Shown here: piece by piece, positions 11,125 through 21,764 of the stretch | Numbering within the stretch: position 1 is the stretch's first letter | Layout: every line of letters begins with the position of its first letter | Assembly: GCA_964017235.1 (NCBI GenBank) | Contig: OZ024930.1 | Coordinates: forward strand, 153,698,221-153,762,220 | Direction: 5' to 3' | Origin: Sabellastarte sp. h YS-2021 | Lineage: Eukaryota > Annelida > Polychaeta > Sabellida > Sabellidae | Length of the DNA: 64,000 nucleotides | Position numbers and translations under genes: made by a program | The notes under the pieces: generated by a model | Told to the model about the DNA's origin: nothing | What the model saw: the letters and a program-made list of their open reading frames with translations, nothing else | The model's database searches: none

Positions 11125-12595
11125 TCATCTAATCTAATCTAATCTAATGTGGACTTTTATAGCGCTTAATCTCCATCACTGATGGACTCTAAGGCGCATC
11201 TAAACATAAAGCAAGGCAGTTGGCGTTAATCAAGGGACATAGCCAGGTTGTACCAAGGAGACACAGATGTGACGGGGGAGGCTATGGTGGGTAGGCTTTT
11301 GCAAACAGGTATCTTTTAAGCTTCTTTCTGAAGGAGGCAACTGATGTTGCACTGCAAACATCTTGAGGGAGGTCATTCCAGATCTTCGGAGCATCAAAGG
11401 CAAAACTATGGCCAAAATGTTTGGCTGACTTAAAGACTGATGAATGGAAAGGAGGAACTGTAAGGTATTGACGATCTGGGTGACTATGCCTAGTACTATA
11501 GGGACAACTACTAAAAGACAAGAACGGTTTGAAATAAGGAGAACCACTATGCAAAAATTTATACACAAGTGTTGCGGTTTTGAAAATACATCGGTACTTA
11601 ACAGGCAATCAGTGGAGTTTCTGTAGAATGGGTGTAACATGAGCATACTTTCTATGATTTGTAACAATACGAGCAAGGGTGTTCTGAATACTTTGCAATT
11701 TGTGCCGATTGAAACTGGACAAACCTCTGAACAGAGAGTTACAATAGTCCGGACGACTACTAACCAAGGCATTTGCAGCAAGGACTGCCACTTCAGGAGT
11801 GAGATACTTTCTAATTCTACGGAGGTCACGCATCTGAAGGAAGCACGCTTTGCAAGTCCTCTTGATATGCTTAGAGAATGAAAAATCTGCATCAAACCAC
11901 ACACCTAGATTTCTGACAGAATCAACCGGATGAAGAAGGCTACCAAGAATGCTAACAGGAAAGTGAGAGGAAATCTTCTGACGTTGAGCCTTGGAACCAA
12001 AGACAATAAACTCAGTTTTTTGAACGCCCCTTGACTCTCCTTAGGAAAATGATTTTGATTAATTAGCGCACTGAGTTCCCCTCTGTGGGGAAGATATTGC
12101 GCTTGCAAAGCAGTAGATTAGATTAGATTAGATTAGATTTTTTCAGGGTTGAGCTTCAATTTACTGAGACGTCCACTCTTGGACATCATGAAGGCAGGCA
12201 TTTAGCTTGGCGAGAGCCGAAGAAGGATTCTTATGGGAGAGATGGATGTATAACTGACTATCATCCGCATAAAAATGGAATTTAATATGCGGGTGGAGGC
12301 GAATAATTTTACTAAGTGGTGTTGTATAGAGTGAAAACAGTAACGGACCCAGAACAGAACCTTGTGGAACACCATAGATGAGATTGCCCAATTCAGATAG
12401 CGCGGAGCCTATCTTAATGGCCTGGCAACGATTTCTTAAGTAGGAAGCAAACCACCTTAGAACTGTTCCACCAAGACCAAACCAGGACCTAAGGTAACCA
12501 AGGAGAACATTGTGGTCTATAGTGTCAAATGCGGCTGATAAGTCAAGAAGTACTAGAGCTGTGGGTTCACCGCGTGCCAGATATAAATTCATGAA
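11125..12595 (-). pseudogene. CR1/L2-like LINE, 3' part of ORF2, 5'-truncated
   Basis: Minus-strand RT starts near 12590 with LVLLDLSAAFDTIDHNVLL, then GVPQGSVLGPLLF and the active site FYADDSQLYIHL (12655-12161). After a small insertion it continues KTEFIVFGSKAQRQKISS, VWFDADFSFSKHIKRTCK, SRPDYCNSLFRGL and LPVKYRCIFKTATLVYKFLH, ending KKLKRYLFAKAYPP at 11282. A single nonsense codon (LH*LPVKYR, tryptophan to TGA at 11609-11611) and the insertion at 12022-12137 inactivate it. The 3' UTR contains 'atggagattaagcgctataa' and ends in a (TTAGA)n-type tail at 11128-11148. It is otherwise well preserved, so a relatively young copy. Confidence 0.9.
12022..12137 (+). mobile_element. SINE-like insertion inside the LINE
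   Basis: This 116-bp sequence sits between LINE codons for NPEK and TEF, flanked on both sides by T6, probably the target duplication. Removing it with one T6 restores the reading frame. It ends in (AGATT)n, the same pentanucleotide tail as the host LINE's 3' end, suggesting mobilisation by that LINE machinery. I see no tRNA-type A or B box, so it may be a LINE-tail-derived element rather than a true SINE. Confidence 0.75.
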
Positions 12596-13226
12596 CAACA
12601 ATGTCAACAATACGGTAAAAAAAATGGTATTTTGAATAAAAATATCTATTTTCAATTTTATTGAAACGGTTTTATCACTAACGATAATGCCTACAAATAT
12701 AAAATAATGTTAACAGTAACGTTTCAAAAAGTGGCACAACTGACCAAGATATGTACAGTATATTGTGTTACCATCAACAGAGTTAATGTAATTCAATAAT
12801 AATACAAATGTACATTGTTGTGTGAACAAACTCAGCCTTGAAACTTTACATGACTGTGCTAAAATATCAAAACAGAAAATCTGTCTTTACATTTATTGTT
12901 ATACTTGTTTAGAACTTGCAACTAATTTCAGCTCCTCAATCATTGTAGTATACTGCTCTTTGGTATCAGAACTTTCTTATCAGCTTCATATTTCTTGAAT
13001 AGCTGAGTTTTAAATTTCTCTTCAAAATTTTATTGAGTAATGTATCAGTAATCTGTGTTGTCAAGAAATGATATCAGTTATTTAAAACTAAAATACTGCT
13101 CTCAAGAGAGTTTTAACTCAGTAAAATCATTCTTAATGTTCTTGCACTTTTGATGTTTATTACATAAAATATGTCACTGTCATATCTCAAAGCTGCTAAG
13201 TCTAAGAAGCTCAGACTGAGTGTCGG
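12596..13226. other. No recognised feature
   Basis: AT-rich, no coding signal. The LINE homology stops near 12595, so the 5' truncation point is here. Confidence 0.4.
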
Positions 13227-14075
13227 GCTATTTACCGAATGAAGATTCCATTCGGTATTCCATGCGGTAGTTACCAAATGGAGAGTATTTCTTGTTAATT
13301 TGCTTACACAGGAGATTTTCGAAACATATAACTGATTACTATTCAACAGGAAGAGGATTTTATTACCATGCAGACCACAAAAAATAAGTTGTTTTACTAA
13401 ACGATATCTCATAAGTACGGTTTTTATTACCATAATTACTGAATAGAGATTCCATTTGGTACTCCATTCGGTGGTTACAATGTTTCTTTTTCTATTTACG
13501 GTATTTCATTTGTACACAGTTATGTGAAATGTTACAATCATATTATTTGAACTAACGAACATCACAATAGATTAAGGTTTATAGATAAGGTTTCTTTGTT
13601 TTTTCCTGATAGTTAATAATACTTAAACGCTTACATACAAAAAGAAAATTCTCCATTTAGTAGTAATACAAACTCATACATACACACAGAATCACCTGAA
13701 AAATGTTTTTCATATTTTATGTCCATGAAAAGAGAATCAATCACTTGTAAAATGTTTTACAGCACGCTGTGTCAGTAAAGCAAACTATAACACATTCTTA
13801 GAGAGGTATGTGCTTAATGATTAAACCCAAGGAATAGTATTCAATCTAGGTAAGCCCATCCGAAGATTAATTTAAGACAGTTACCGTTACACAATAAATT
13901 ACAATGTATATGATCAATTGTATAATTATCTATGATGCGCGTGAATTGGTTAACCAACATTACTAGTTGAAAATGAGAAGTAATATGGCCTCGATCCATT
14001 GACAAAATATAATCTTCATTTGGTAATTATCTCCATTTGGCCTCCATACTGTAATTGTCTCCATTCGGTAAATAG
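13227..14075. mobile_element. Non-autonomous TIR element
   Basis: GCTATTTACCGAATG at 13227 is repeated inverted at the right end (CATTCGGTAAATAGC to 14075). Around each end further short repeats (CCATTCGGT, CCATTTGGT, TTACCAAATGGAGA) recur in both orientations to about 60 bp inward, with more copies at 13440-13480. The interior is non-coding. No clear target duplication, so the superfamily is unknown. Confidence 0.7.
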
Positions 14076-14105
14076 CGCGGCTGGTTCAGATGCTAAAAAG
14101 GGGAA

Positions 14106-14723
14106 GACGTAGATCTCACGACCACGGGAACTCACTAACAGTAACTCGCTACCACATCTCGCTACCAATTTATACATATCCAGTTTCAGCGACTTTATAT
14201 ATTTTAATCTATTTCATTTTGTAATATTTCTAGGAAACCCCAACAGAATTCTATGGCCTCACATTTTCTAATTTGCATGTTTTATTTTATTATAATTCTA
14301 GGAAACCCCCATGGAATTCCATGACCTCTCGTTTTGTAATTTGCATATTTTATTTTATATTCTAACATGACACGTATGTGCCCACGATTCTGATTGGTCA
14401 ATAGCCATTGTAAAACCGAGCATAACCTCACGGCCAGTTTTCATATATGGGCGATAATCCCACCTCACTTTTTAAAAGTCAAATTACCAAAGATATGCAT
14501 TTCAAATCTTCATAAAGACAGTAAGAAAACAAAGAATAAATGTTAAATGACATGTTAGAATCGCAATCTTCCAGTAATAAAACAAACTTTTCTATATATT
14601 CTTTATTTTCCCACATTCATGACATTCATGCAGATGGCTATAATTAACTATTTTATTGGTAGTGAGATGTGGTAGCGAGTTACTGGTAGCGAGATGCCGT
14701 GGTCACGAGTCAGACGTAAATCT
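14106..14723. mobile_element. Non-autonomous TIR element
   Basis: The left end carries GACCACGG and AACTCGCTACCACATCTCGC; the right end carries the reverse complement (GTGGTAGCGAGTTACTGGTAGC ... CCGTGGTC, 14665-14702). Flanking GACGTAGATCT (left) and GACGTAAATCT (right) may be an 11-bp duplication with one mismatch. A 65-70-bp direct duplication with CTAGGAAACCCC lies inside (14230-14370). It contains ATGGGCGATAAT at 14447-14458. Confidence 0.7.
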
Positions 14724-14904
14724 AAAAAGGTTTGAGAATCCTAATTGCAGTTGAACAAGTGTGGGTGATAAAGAACTGTTACTAAATATTTTATCTTCGA
14801 GTTTGTGCCATTTTTCTGTCTGGTAATGCGTCATAAGTAACCTACTTAATCTACATCGGTAAGGTAACACAAAACTAATTAATTCGTTCCCAAAATTATT
14901 CCTC

Positions 14905-15229
14905 TAGTGGCTTTCTACCAGTAAACGCCCGCCTACCAGTGAATGCCCGCCTACTATTTCTTTGTTGGAGGTCAAGGACAAATGCTTCTATTTAGCTACA
15001 AAGTGGGCGTTCACTGGTATTTCCGTTTTGCGGTAGAAACGGTCGATAATAGAGCTAAATTATGAAAAGAAAGCTTTGAAACAAATAAAACAACATGTGC
15101 CTTAGTTATTAATTGCAGTTTATATTATTTGACAATCTGTTGTTAAAAGAATAAAATATAAAGCTGTTAATATAATTTAAAATCAATACATTAGCTTCAG
15201 CATGGGCGTTTACTGGTAGAATGCCACTA
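14905..15229. mobile_element. MITE with TA duplication
   Basis: TA then GTGGCTTTCTACCAGTAAAC at the left is matched by the inverted copy GTTTACTGGTAGAATGCCAC then TA at the right (one mismatch). It is 325 bp and non-coding. The TA duplication points to Tc1/mariner-type mobilisation. Confidence 0.85.
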
Positions 15230-15361
15230 CTGCATTTACTGAAATAATTCTTAGAATATATATTTCTAAATATACAGTACGCGCACATAAATTATTTTCT
15301 TTGAAATTTCGTGGTTTCTATGTCACAAAAGTTCGTTTTCACTTCCAAATGAAAGGTCCCA

Positions 15362-15471
15362 GGGGCCGTATTCACGAAAGGTCTTAGCCAAGTCTTAGGC
15401 TTAAGTTGGCTATATTTTTATACAAAAGTTAAGCCTAAGACTTGGCTAAGACCTTTTGTGAATACGGCCCC
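15362..15471. mobile_element. 110-bp palindromic MITE
   Basis: GGGGCCGTATTCACGAAAGG is repeated inverted at the right end (CCTTTTGTGAATACGGCCCC). The two arms extend inward through TCTTAGCCAAGTCTTAGGCTTAA, so almost the whole element folds back. Confidence 0.9.
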
Positions 15472-15499
15472 AGATTTGCCGGACAGAAGAGGAATAAGC

Positions 15500-15595
15500 C
15501 TAATCACAGTTTCGTCTGCGCATGCTCACGCATACGTCCTTGAAGGGTCAAGTGGGTAAAAACAAACGTAGAAATCTAAACCAGGAAGTGATTAT
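15500..15595 (+). repeat. Left arm of a long-range inverted repeat (pairs with 20120-20205)
   Basis: CACAGTTT ... CCTTGAAGGGTCAAGTGGG, TAAAAACAAAC and ACCAGGAAGTG are matched in inverse order at 20120-20205. The arms are about 90 bp and roughly 70-75% alike by eye. They bracket sequence now split by the solo LTR at 17422-20025, so they may be the ends of an older DNA element. Confidence 0.6.
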
Positions 15596-15599
15596 TACA

Positions 15600-17417
15600 T
15601 GGGAAAAAATGACAATAGCATATGTTTCCCTTCATAACACACATTGGAGTCAATTTTTATTAAAAATATAAATATGGATCTACGAAATAGTAGTTTTTCA
15701 GCAGGAAAAGATATTTTAAAATATGGTTATAAGCCATCTAAGGTGGGCGAAAATAGGGGTTACCAATAGCATTACAAATGCATGAAATGATCCCAGATAT
15801 TTATTTAATGTCTTTGGAGCTCAGTAAGATGCAGATATGTTATACACCTCATTAGAAACGTATTTTAACAGAGCTTCTTCATTTTTATTGCATTAAAAAC
15901 CAGAAATAGCGTAGAAATTTCAAGGTAAAAAATAAAAAATAGATTTTTAAATATTCAGTGGTTCCCCTAAATATTTTAAATATGGTACCCAAAGTCAACA
16001 AATACCAAAGAGCTGATGTAAATGCCTAGGGATTCTCTCAAATGTGTTTACAGAAAATGGACAGTATTTTATTTTTTTGATGATAAAACACACAAAACCT
16101 CGATTTTTGGAGGTATTTTTGATTCTATAAATGCATCAGTATGGCCAGCTTAAGTGGCAGACAAAATTGATTTTATAAGCACTCAGAATCCTAAAGCAAG
16201 GTAGAAATGTGAAAGATTGTGAAAACTATCATGTGTACTTGAATACATCAACATGAGGTCCTCTGTGGCTTTAAATACCAGAACAATAAGTAAAAATACC
16301 CACTGTATGAGACAGATTGCTGAAGGAATTTTTTCATATTTTAGTTACCAAAAAAAATTGTGACGGGATCACCATCTAGTAGTCATCTGGCTCACATTGG
16401 CCCATTTCTGGCCCCCAAATCAGTCACCCATCCAAGTACTAACCAAGCCCAGTACTTCAGTTATCAGATGGTAAATGGCCAAGCTACACAATTAACAAGC
16501 AAATACCCAAAGACTATTGCAACATTGGCCCAATGTTGGCCCAACAGAGATCAGATCTAGAGACATGCAGCCCAAAATAGTGGTAAGAAGGTCACAGATA
16601 GCCCAATATGTTGGTCCAAGGGTAGCAGAAACTGAGCATATATTATCAATAGCCAATATCAGTCACATGGAAAAAGATAGAAAATTCTTCAAAAGTTGAA
16701 ATAAATTAATAGCATCATTTTGATTACAGTTAAAGGCATAAGCAAACTAAAACATTTGCCCTGGGATTGAACCCAGTTAACATACCATTTATTTTAGTGA
16801 ATTAATAACAATATAATTGTTATTTATTTAAAATATACATAGAAAGTAAATACATAGCCAATATTTATACTGATATGATAATAAATATCATATCTCAAAA
16901 GCACTGTGATTTAAATATAAGCCATGTGGTTTTTCACAGGTGGAGATTATCTATAGTTTCATAAATTAATAGAGGTTAAAACAGTCTTGTTATTGTATGG
17001 TATTCATCTTTTCAGCAGACATTAAGTGCTATAAAAGTTTATTAGATTGAGAATAAAATCTCCATAAGTGAGACATACATTTTTTTTTTTTGTTTCTTTC
17101 TCATGAGGCATATTTAACTTTTATTATCTACCATTTAGTTTGAATAATAAGTAAAAAATATTAGTATATAAAAATAACATAAAAAGTATGTCACAAGGGG
17201 CACCAATGGATGTAAAAACTATATCTCTAATGAAATTATATAAAATTATAAATATATAAAATTATTTTTGGGTTACACAGTCTCAGAAATTAATATTAGC
17301 ACTAATGTTAATTTTTGAGAGTAGGTAGATTTATATGCGTAGTGTTCACCAGTAGTGGGCGAAAATAGATGATATTTTACAAAAACTGCTGCAAATAACT
17401 TGCATAAATTCTATATT
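15600..17417. other. AT-rich, no gene recognised
   Basis: No coding frame is convincing. It holds a 5S-like piece (16422-16471), two GGGCGAAAAT motifs (15745, 17357) and, at 17025, a short match to the CR1/L2-like LINE 3' UTR (agtgctataaaagttt). Otherwise unexplained. Confidence 0.4.
16422..16471 (-). pseudogene. 5S rRNA-derived fragment
   Basis: The minus strand reads GGGCTTGGTTAGTACTTGGA then TGGGTGACTG, near-identical to the conserved 3' half of animal 5S rRNA (internal control region with box C), preceded by a degenerate GATAACTGAAGTA. Only about 50 bp are recognisable, with no terminator, so this is a pseudogene or the head of a 5S-derived (SINE3-type) element rather than a functional gene. 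Confidence 0.75.
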
Positions 17418-17814
17418 GTACTGTGAAGTACGGACGATTGCCGTTCTTCACGTAACAGCTTACGGGGAATTCCGGTGTTTAGTGTCAGCGTTAGGTTTTA
17501 GTACTCCCCATATTATGGACTTTGGTACAATGTTCCGGTTGGAAATGTATTTTATTATCTGAATCTGGTAAAATGTTAAATCTAACCTAAAGTATGAGGT
17601 GGACAGTGTCCTGGCTTCAGGAACATGATGGGTAATGGTGTAAGAGTTATCAGGTGAAGCTTTATGTTTAAATTCTGTCTGTAAGTAGTGTTTGTACTGA
17701 TGTACTTAAGATATCATTTTGGCGCAGTTTAGATACCCAGTGCTTTTGCGCCAAATCTTGTAAGCACCTGTTTCCTGTCAATCTTAATATTCTTTTGTGG
17801 GTGGAGCTTACACT

Positions 17815-17870
17815 TTATCCAATCAAATCCAAGTGTTTAGAGCAACTGTTAGGGGTATATAAACACTGAC
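17815..17870 (+). promoter_or_regulatory. LTR-type promoter
   Basis: CCAATCAAATCC is followed 26 bp later by GGGGTATATAAACACTGACA, a strong TATA box at 17856-17863. A T-rich stretch with initiator-like pyrimidines follows. The arrangement fits an RNA polymerase II core promoter inside the putative LTR. Confidence 0.55.
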
Positions 17871-19118
17871 ACCTCAGATTTTGGGGCTTTTTTCTGTTTG
17901 GTTGCTCTTTGGTAAGCACGTATTTTAGTGTTTGCAAAGGGTGTAAAACACGAGTTAGTGCATCTAAATTCCAAATTGGTATTAAATTGTTGGGTTTGGA
18001 AAGTGTTTGCTAATATTAGTTGTGGTAGTAAATTAAATCATTGGATAGACCTTTTATGGTTTTGAATCCAGTTTTTTTTTACACTGCTTTGGATATAATT
18101 CTTGATTATAAAAATTCTTATCCGGAATTTTAAAGTAATATTGTGTGGTTGTGCCGGTGGCCACTTGTATTTTTCGGTTTTGCGTGGGTAAGTAATTATT
18201 GTGGATAAATACCCGTAGCCATGAGTATTCTTATCTACTGTGTTTTGGGTTAGTATATTAAAACTTTTAGTAATATTAACTTTTATAACTTTTCTTGATT
18301 TCTTAATATCTAAATTTAACAGTTTGTACATTGTCTGAAGTGCACGTATTAATATTGTATCGTTTTTACTATCTGACTAGTACGGAAGTTACTAAGTATA
18401 GCGTGTAGTACTTGTCAGTAAAGTATTTCTTAGTTGTGTGGCAGTAACTTACGTTTTTGCCAAATATTACAGTCTTTAGGACTTTAAACAAGGGAGTTTA
18501 TATTTATAATAGTCCAGTGGCGTACGATACGTATATATTTGATACTTTGTATTTAGCTGACCGGTATAGAGGTCATTATCAGTCAACCGGACCAGGTTGT
18601 CGGTGTCATTGCTTGATCAGATAGATCAGTAGGTTTAGTTGACCGGGGTAGGTCAGCTGGGTTGACGGCTTAGTCAACAGCTTATACAAAACTAGAAGGT
18701 GTCTAGAAAATACATCAGGTGGTATTGTCCTAGTGCACAGGTCATACTAGCCACTGCGTGTTTAGTCTTAACATACTGATATATTCAGTATTGAAGTTAG
18801 TACGGCGACCACTGGCTAACATAACACGATAGTGCAAATTCGCTCCCCTTTACGATGGCAAGTTAAGTAAGGAGTTGTTAATATTATGCCACAGTATTAT
18901 ACATTTTAGTGCACACTTAGGAGGGTGTACAAACTTTCATGTATTATTTCAATTTTCATTCATTTACCTAACCCAAGTGTTGGTAGATGGTATTCACATT
19001 TTGGGTATTTTATTCATATATGCGTACAGTACTGTAACTTAATTTTCTGTGCTCTAATCTACATTGGAATATTTGATTGTGTTTGACCGTCTTCGTCATA
19101 ATTGCATTTCTAATTTAT

Positions 19119-19465
19119 TGTATCAACTTGTTGGATTACTCATTTAACTTGTACTTTATCAACTTGTTGTATTACTCATTTAACTTGTACTTTACCAACT
19201 TGTTGGATTACTCATTTAACTTGTACTTTACCAACTTGTTGGATTACTCATTTAACTTGTACTTTATCAACTTGTTGGATTACTCATTTAACTTGTACTT
19301 TATCAACTTGTTGGATTACTCATTTAACTTGTACTTTATCAACTTGTTGGATTATTCATTTAACTTGTACTTTATCAACTTGTTAATTACTCATTTGACT
19401 TGTACTTTATCAACTTGTTGGTTACTCAATTGACTTGTACCTTATCAACCTGGTGGTTACTTGTT
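19119..19465 (+). repeat. 36-bp minisatellite
   Basis: About nine units beginning ATCAACTTGTTGGATTACTC and continuing ATTTAACTTGTACTTT. The first eight are nearly identical; the last two are degraded. Because 36 is a multiple of 3 the frame stays open and gives an INLLDYSFNLYF-type peptide on the plus strand, which I take as fortuitous. Confidence 0.95.
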
Positions 19466-20119
19466 GATTTGTACTTTATGTACATGGTGGTATGTTGATG
19501 AATCGTTAACTTCCAGTCATCGTTAAATTATTGTACTTGTTATTGTTGGACTTTAAAGTAATATATTTGCCTTATGTTGTTGTTACTGTTGTTGGTTTTT
19601 TTTTAGTCCTTACCTTGTTGTGTATCTAATACATATATATATATACTTGTTGATATTCAATAAATTGGACTGAATTATATATCAAGGCTGTTATAACTTG
19701 CTAGTCTTTCAGACTACTTGTGTTGCCCTAATATATTTAAATTGGAGAATCATTGCCTAGTGGTTGAGTCACTCGTATCTTTGGACAAACGGATATTGAA
19801 TGCTTGGTTGACTGGGTGCCAGTCCAACTGAGGCATTAGTATCCACCTCTTAAAGGTCACAGGACTTGGTGATCTTCTCATTAACGTGGGTGAAAAGAAT
19901 GAACCTTGGGCATAACAGCCCAAACCAAAGGTCAAGGTTACTGGTATTGGTGCTAGTAGTATACTAGCTGGGGGCTCGAAACTTTGGAGAGTCCTAAGTA
20001 GTAACCCCAAGGTTGGGCCGTTACAGTACATAGAACTAATTTATATAATTTATTTCACAATTTCCAGTATAATTTTTATTATTTACATGTGTATATGTAT
20101 AGTATTCACATAAATTACA

Positions 20120-20205
20120 TTTTCGCTACTTCCTGGTTCTTCTGTTTGTTTTTACCCACTTCACCTTTCAAGGCCGTTTGTGAAAACGAGGCATCTCAAA
20201 CTGTG
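20120..20205 (-). repeat. Right arm of the long-range inverted repeat
   Basis: Inverse partner of 15500-15595: ACTTCCTGGTT, GTTTGTTTTTACCCACTT and CCTTTCAAGG, then AAACTGTG. Confidence 0.6.
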
Positions 20206-21540
20206 AATTCGCGTATTATACTGGGCGATAATATAATATACAATTTAAATATGACTTAATAATGCATTACTGCGGTACAAATCAGTATTATTTTAACAGA
20301 ATGATGCTTTTTAATGAATTTATGATTTGGTGGCATTTGTTATCAAAATATATGCAGCGTCACAAACATATGAAATACAAGACAGGGGTTCAGCGACGAA
20401 AACAGGAGATCAGTGAGCCCTTATGGCTCACTAGCACAGCCTCCAAAATGATAGACGGGAACCAGCCACCCTACATGGACCGTTCCATAGGCCACGCCCA
20501 CTTCCTGGTTTACGCTATTTTAGTTGTCTCCATGTCAGGCCTTGTCTGACAAACAAATGGCGAAAATGGCGGGAAATTAAACGTAAACATTGAGTATTTT
20601 AAGATATACGAGAAATAACATGTATTATAAATGGTTGGATGGGCCATAGAATAAGAAATTATATAATAAAGTATATTTGCTTTATTGTGACAAAAATCAT
20701 AAAATAAATAAATAAACAATTTAATGATCAAAACAAATCCTCGTGCATTGCAGTAAAATGTAAACAATGGCAGCTTGGGGACATATATATACATTTCAGA
20801 CATTTTAAAGTAGGTAGGATTGATGATATAATTTTTTTATCAAATTATACTTTGGTTTGATTTTATTCCATTATCAGAAAGCAATAATATTTACAAATAT
20901 GTCCCTAAAAATGGCCACGTTTTTGTAATTCAAAATGGCGCTGATGAAAACCGGAGGAAATGATTGGTTGTTGCTATTGTAGTAAACAGGATATTTGCCG
21001 ATTTGCGGTATTTTGATTGACACCGTGGAAAGGTCCATTGCAGAGTAGCAACACGAGGAAGGTGAAGAAAATGGGAACCAATCAGATAATAGAATACAAA
21101 AACTGCTTGGCTGGGGCAGGAAGTGGCTGCCATATTGAAAAAATGGATCAAAAGTAAGAGGGTTTATACTCAAATATGGCGGAATATGAATTAATATCCT
21201 GGTAAATATTGCAGACTTGTTATAAAATGTGTATCAGATAATTATTAATTGATACTACTCAAGGTATATTTTTGTGCACTTTATGACGGTTGCCAGGTTC
21301 TATTATTTGTGTATTTACATAGTATTATGGGCGATAATAAGGGTGCCAGACTTGCAGCTTCTCATCAAAAAAGCCCTCGTAGTGAAGAATTTCAGAACTA
21401 CCCTCAGGGGTGCTTACTTGTTTTCACATTGGTTTGACTAATCGCTGCTGCCGGATTACAATCTCCATTAAATAATTTCTTTTGCTTTGGACTTGTTTGT
21501 CCTTCCTTCTTTATTTTTAACTGTACTGCAGGGATGAAAA
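20206..21540. other. No gene recognised; short palindromes
   Basis: Contains GGGCGATAAT at 20223 and 21329, and an 8-bp stem hairpin AGTGAGCC/GGCTCACT with a 5-nt loop at about 20411-20431, followed by AG (together ...CTAG). It is weakly like a Helitron 3' end, but no 5' end was found. Confidence 0.35.
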
Positions 21541-21569
21541 AATTATATTGGGATACTTGAGGGGTGTCT

Positions 21570-21672
21570 GGAATATACGCGGTCAGGAAGATACGCGGTC
21601 AATATTGGAAGATTCGCGGCAGATATTTGGAAGATTCGCGGTAAATAAATTATAGATTCGCAGTTAATAATA
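21570..21672 (+). repeat. Short direct repeats
   Basis: Four to five copies of a roughly 26-bp unit around GGAAGATTCGCGGT (GATACGCGGTCA, GATTCGCGGCAG, GATTCGCGGTAA, GATTCGCAGTTA). Confidence 0.75.
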
Positions 21673-21764
21673 TTTTATAAATTGACATGCTGGTTTAAGA
21701 TGGGGGTCCCCGTTTCGTATTTTATAAATAGGAAGGCTGATTTAAGGTGAAATCTACCAGCATA

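Larger units (their letters stand above)
17422..20025 (+). mobile_element. Probable solo LTR (2.6 kb)
   Basis: TGTGAAGTAC at 17422 and GGGCCGTTACA ending at 20025 form TGTRA...YTACA termini, flanked by a perfect 4-bp duplication GTAC (17418-17421, 20026-20029). Inside are CCAAT (17819), TATATAAA (17856-17863) and AATAAA (19659-19664) in the order expected for U3, R and U5. No gag or pol lies adjacent, so it is a solo LTR if correct. The length is unusually large; a 36-bp minisatellite accounts for about 350 bp. A 4-bp duplication can occur by chance. A second copy would be decisive. Confidence 0.6.

Noticed and set aside
19077..19433. 118-aa repetitive protein (INLLDYSFNLYF repeats)
   Set aside because: Created by a 36-bp minisatellite whose length is a multiple of 3; no upstream coding context.
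19750..20031. tRNA-like A box GCCTAGTGGTTGAGTC (19754) with GGCTCGAAAC about 210 bp later
   Set aside because: Spacing far too long for a tRNA or SINE head and no pairing acceptor stems.
20411..20436. Helitron 3' end (hairpin AGTGAGCC/GGCTCACT followed by CTAG)
   Set aside because: CTAG overlaps the stem rather than following it, and no TC-type 5' end or second copy was seen.
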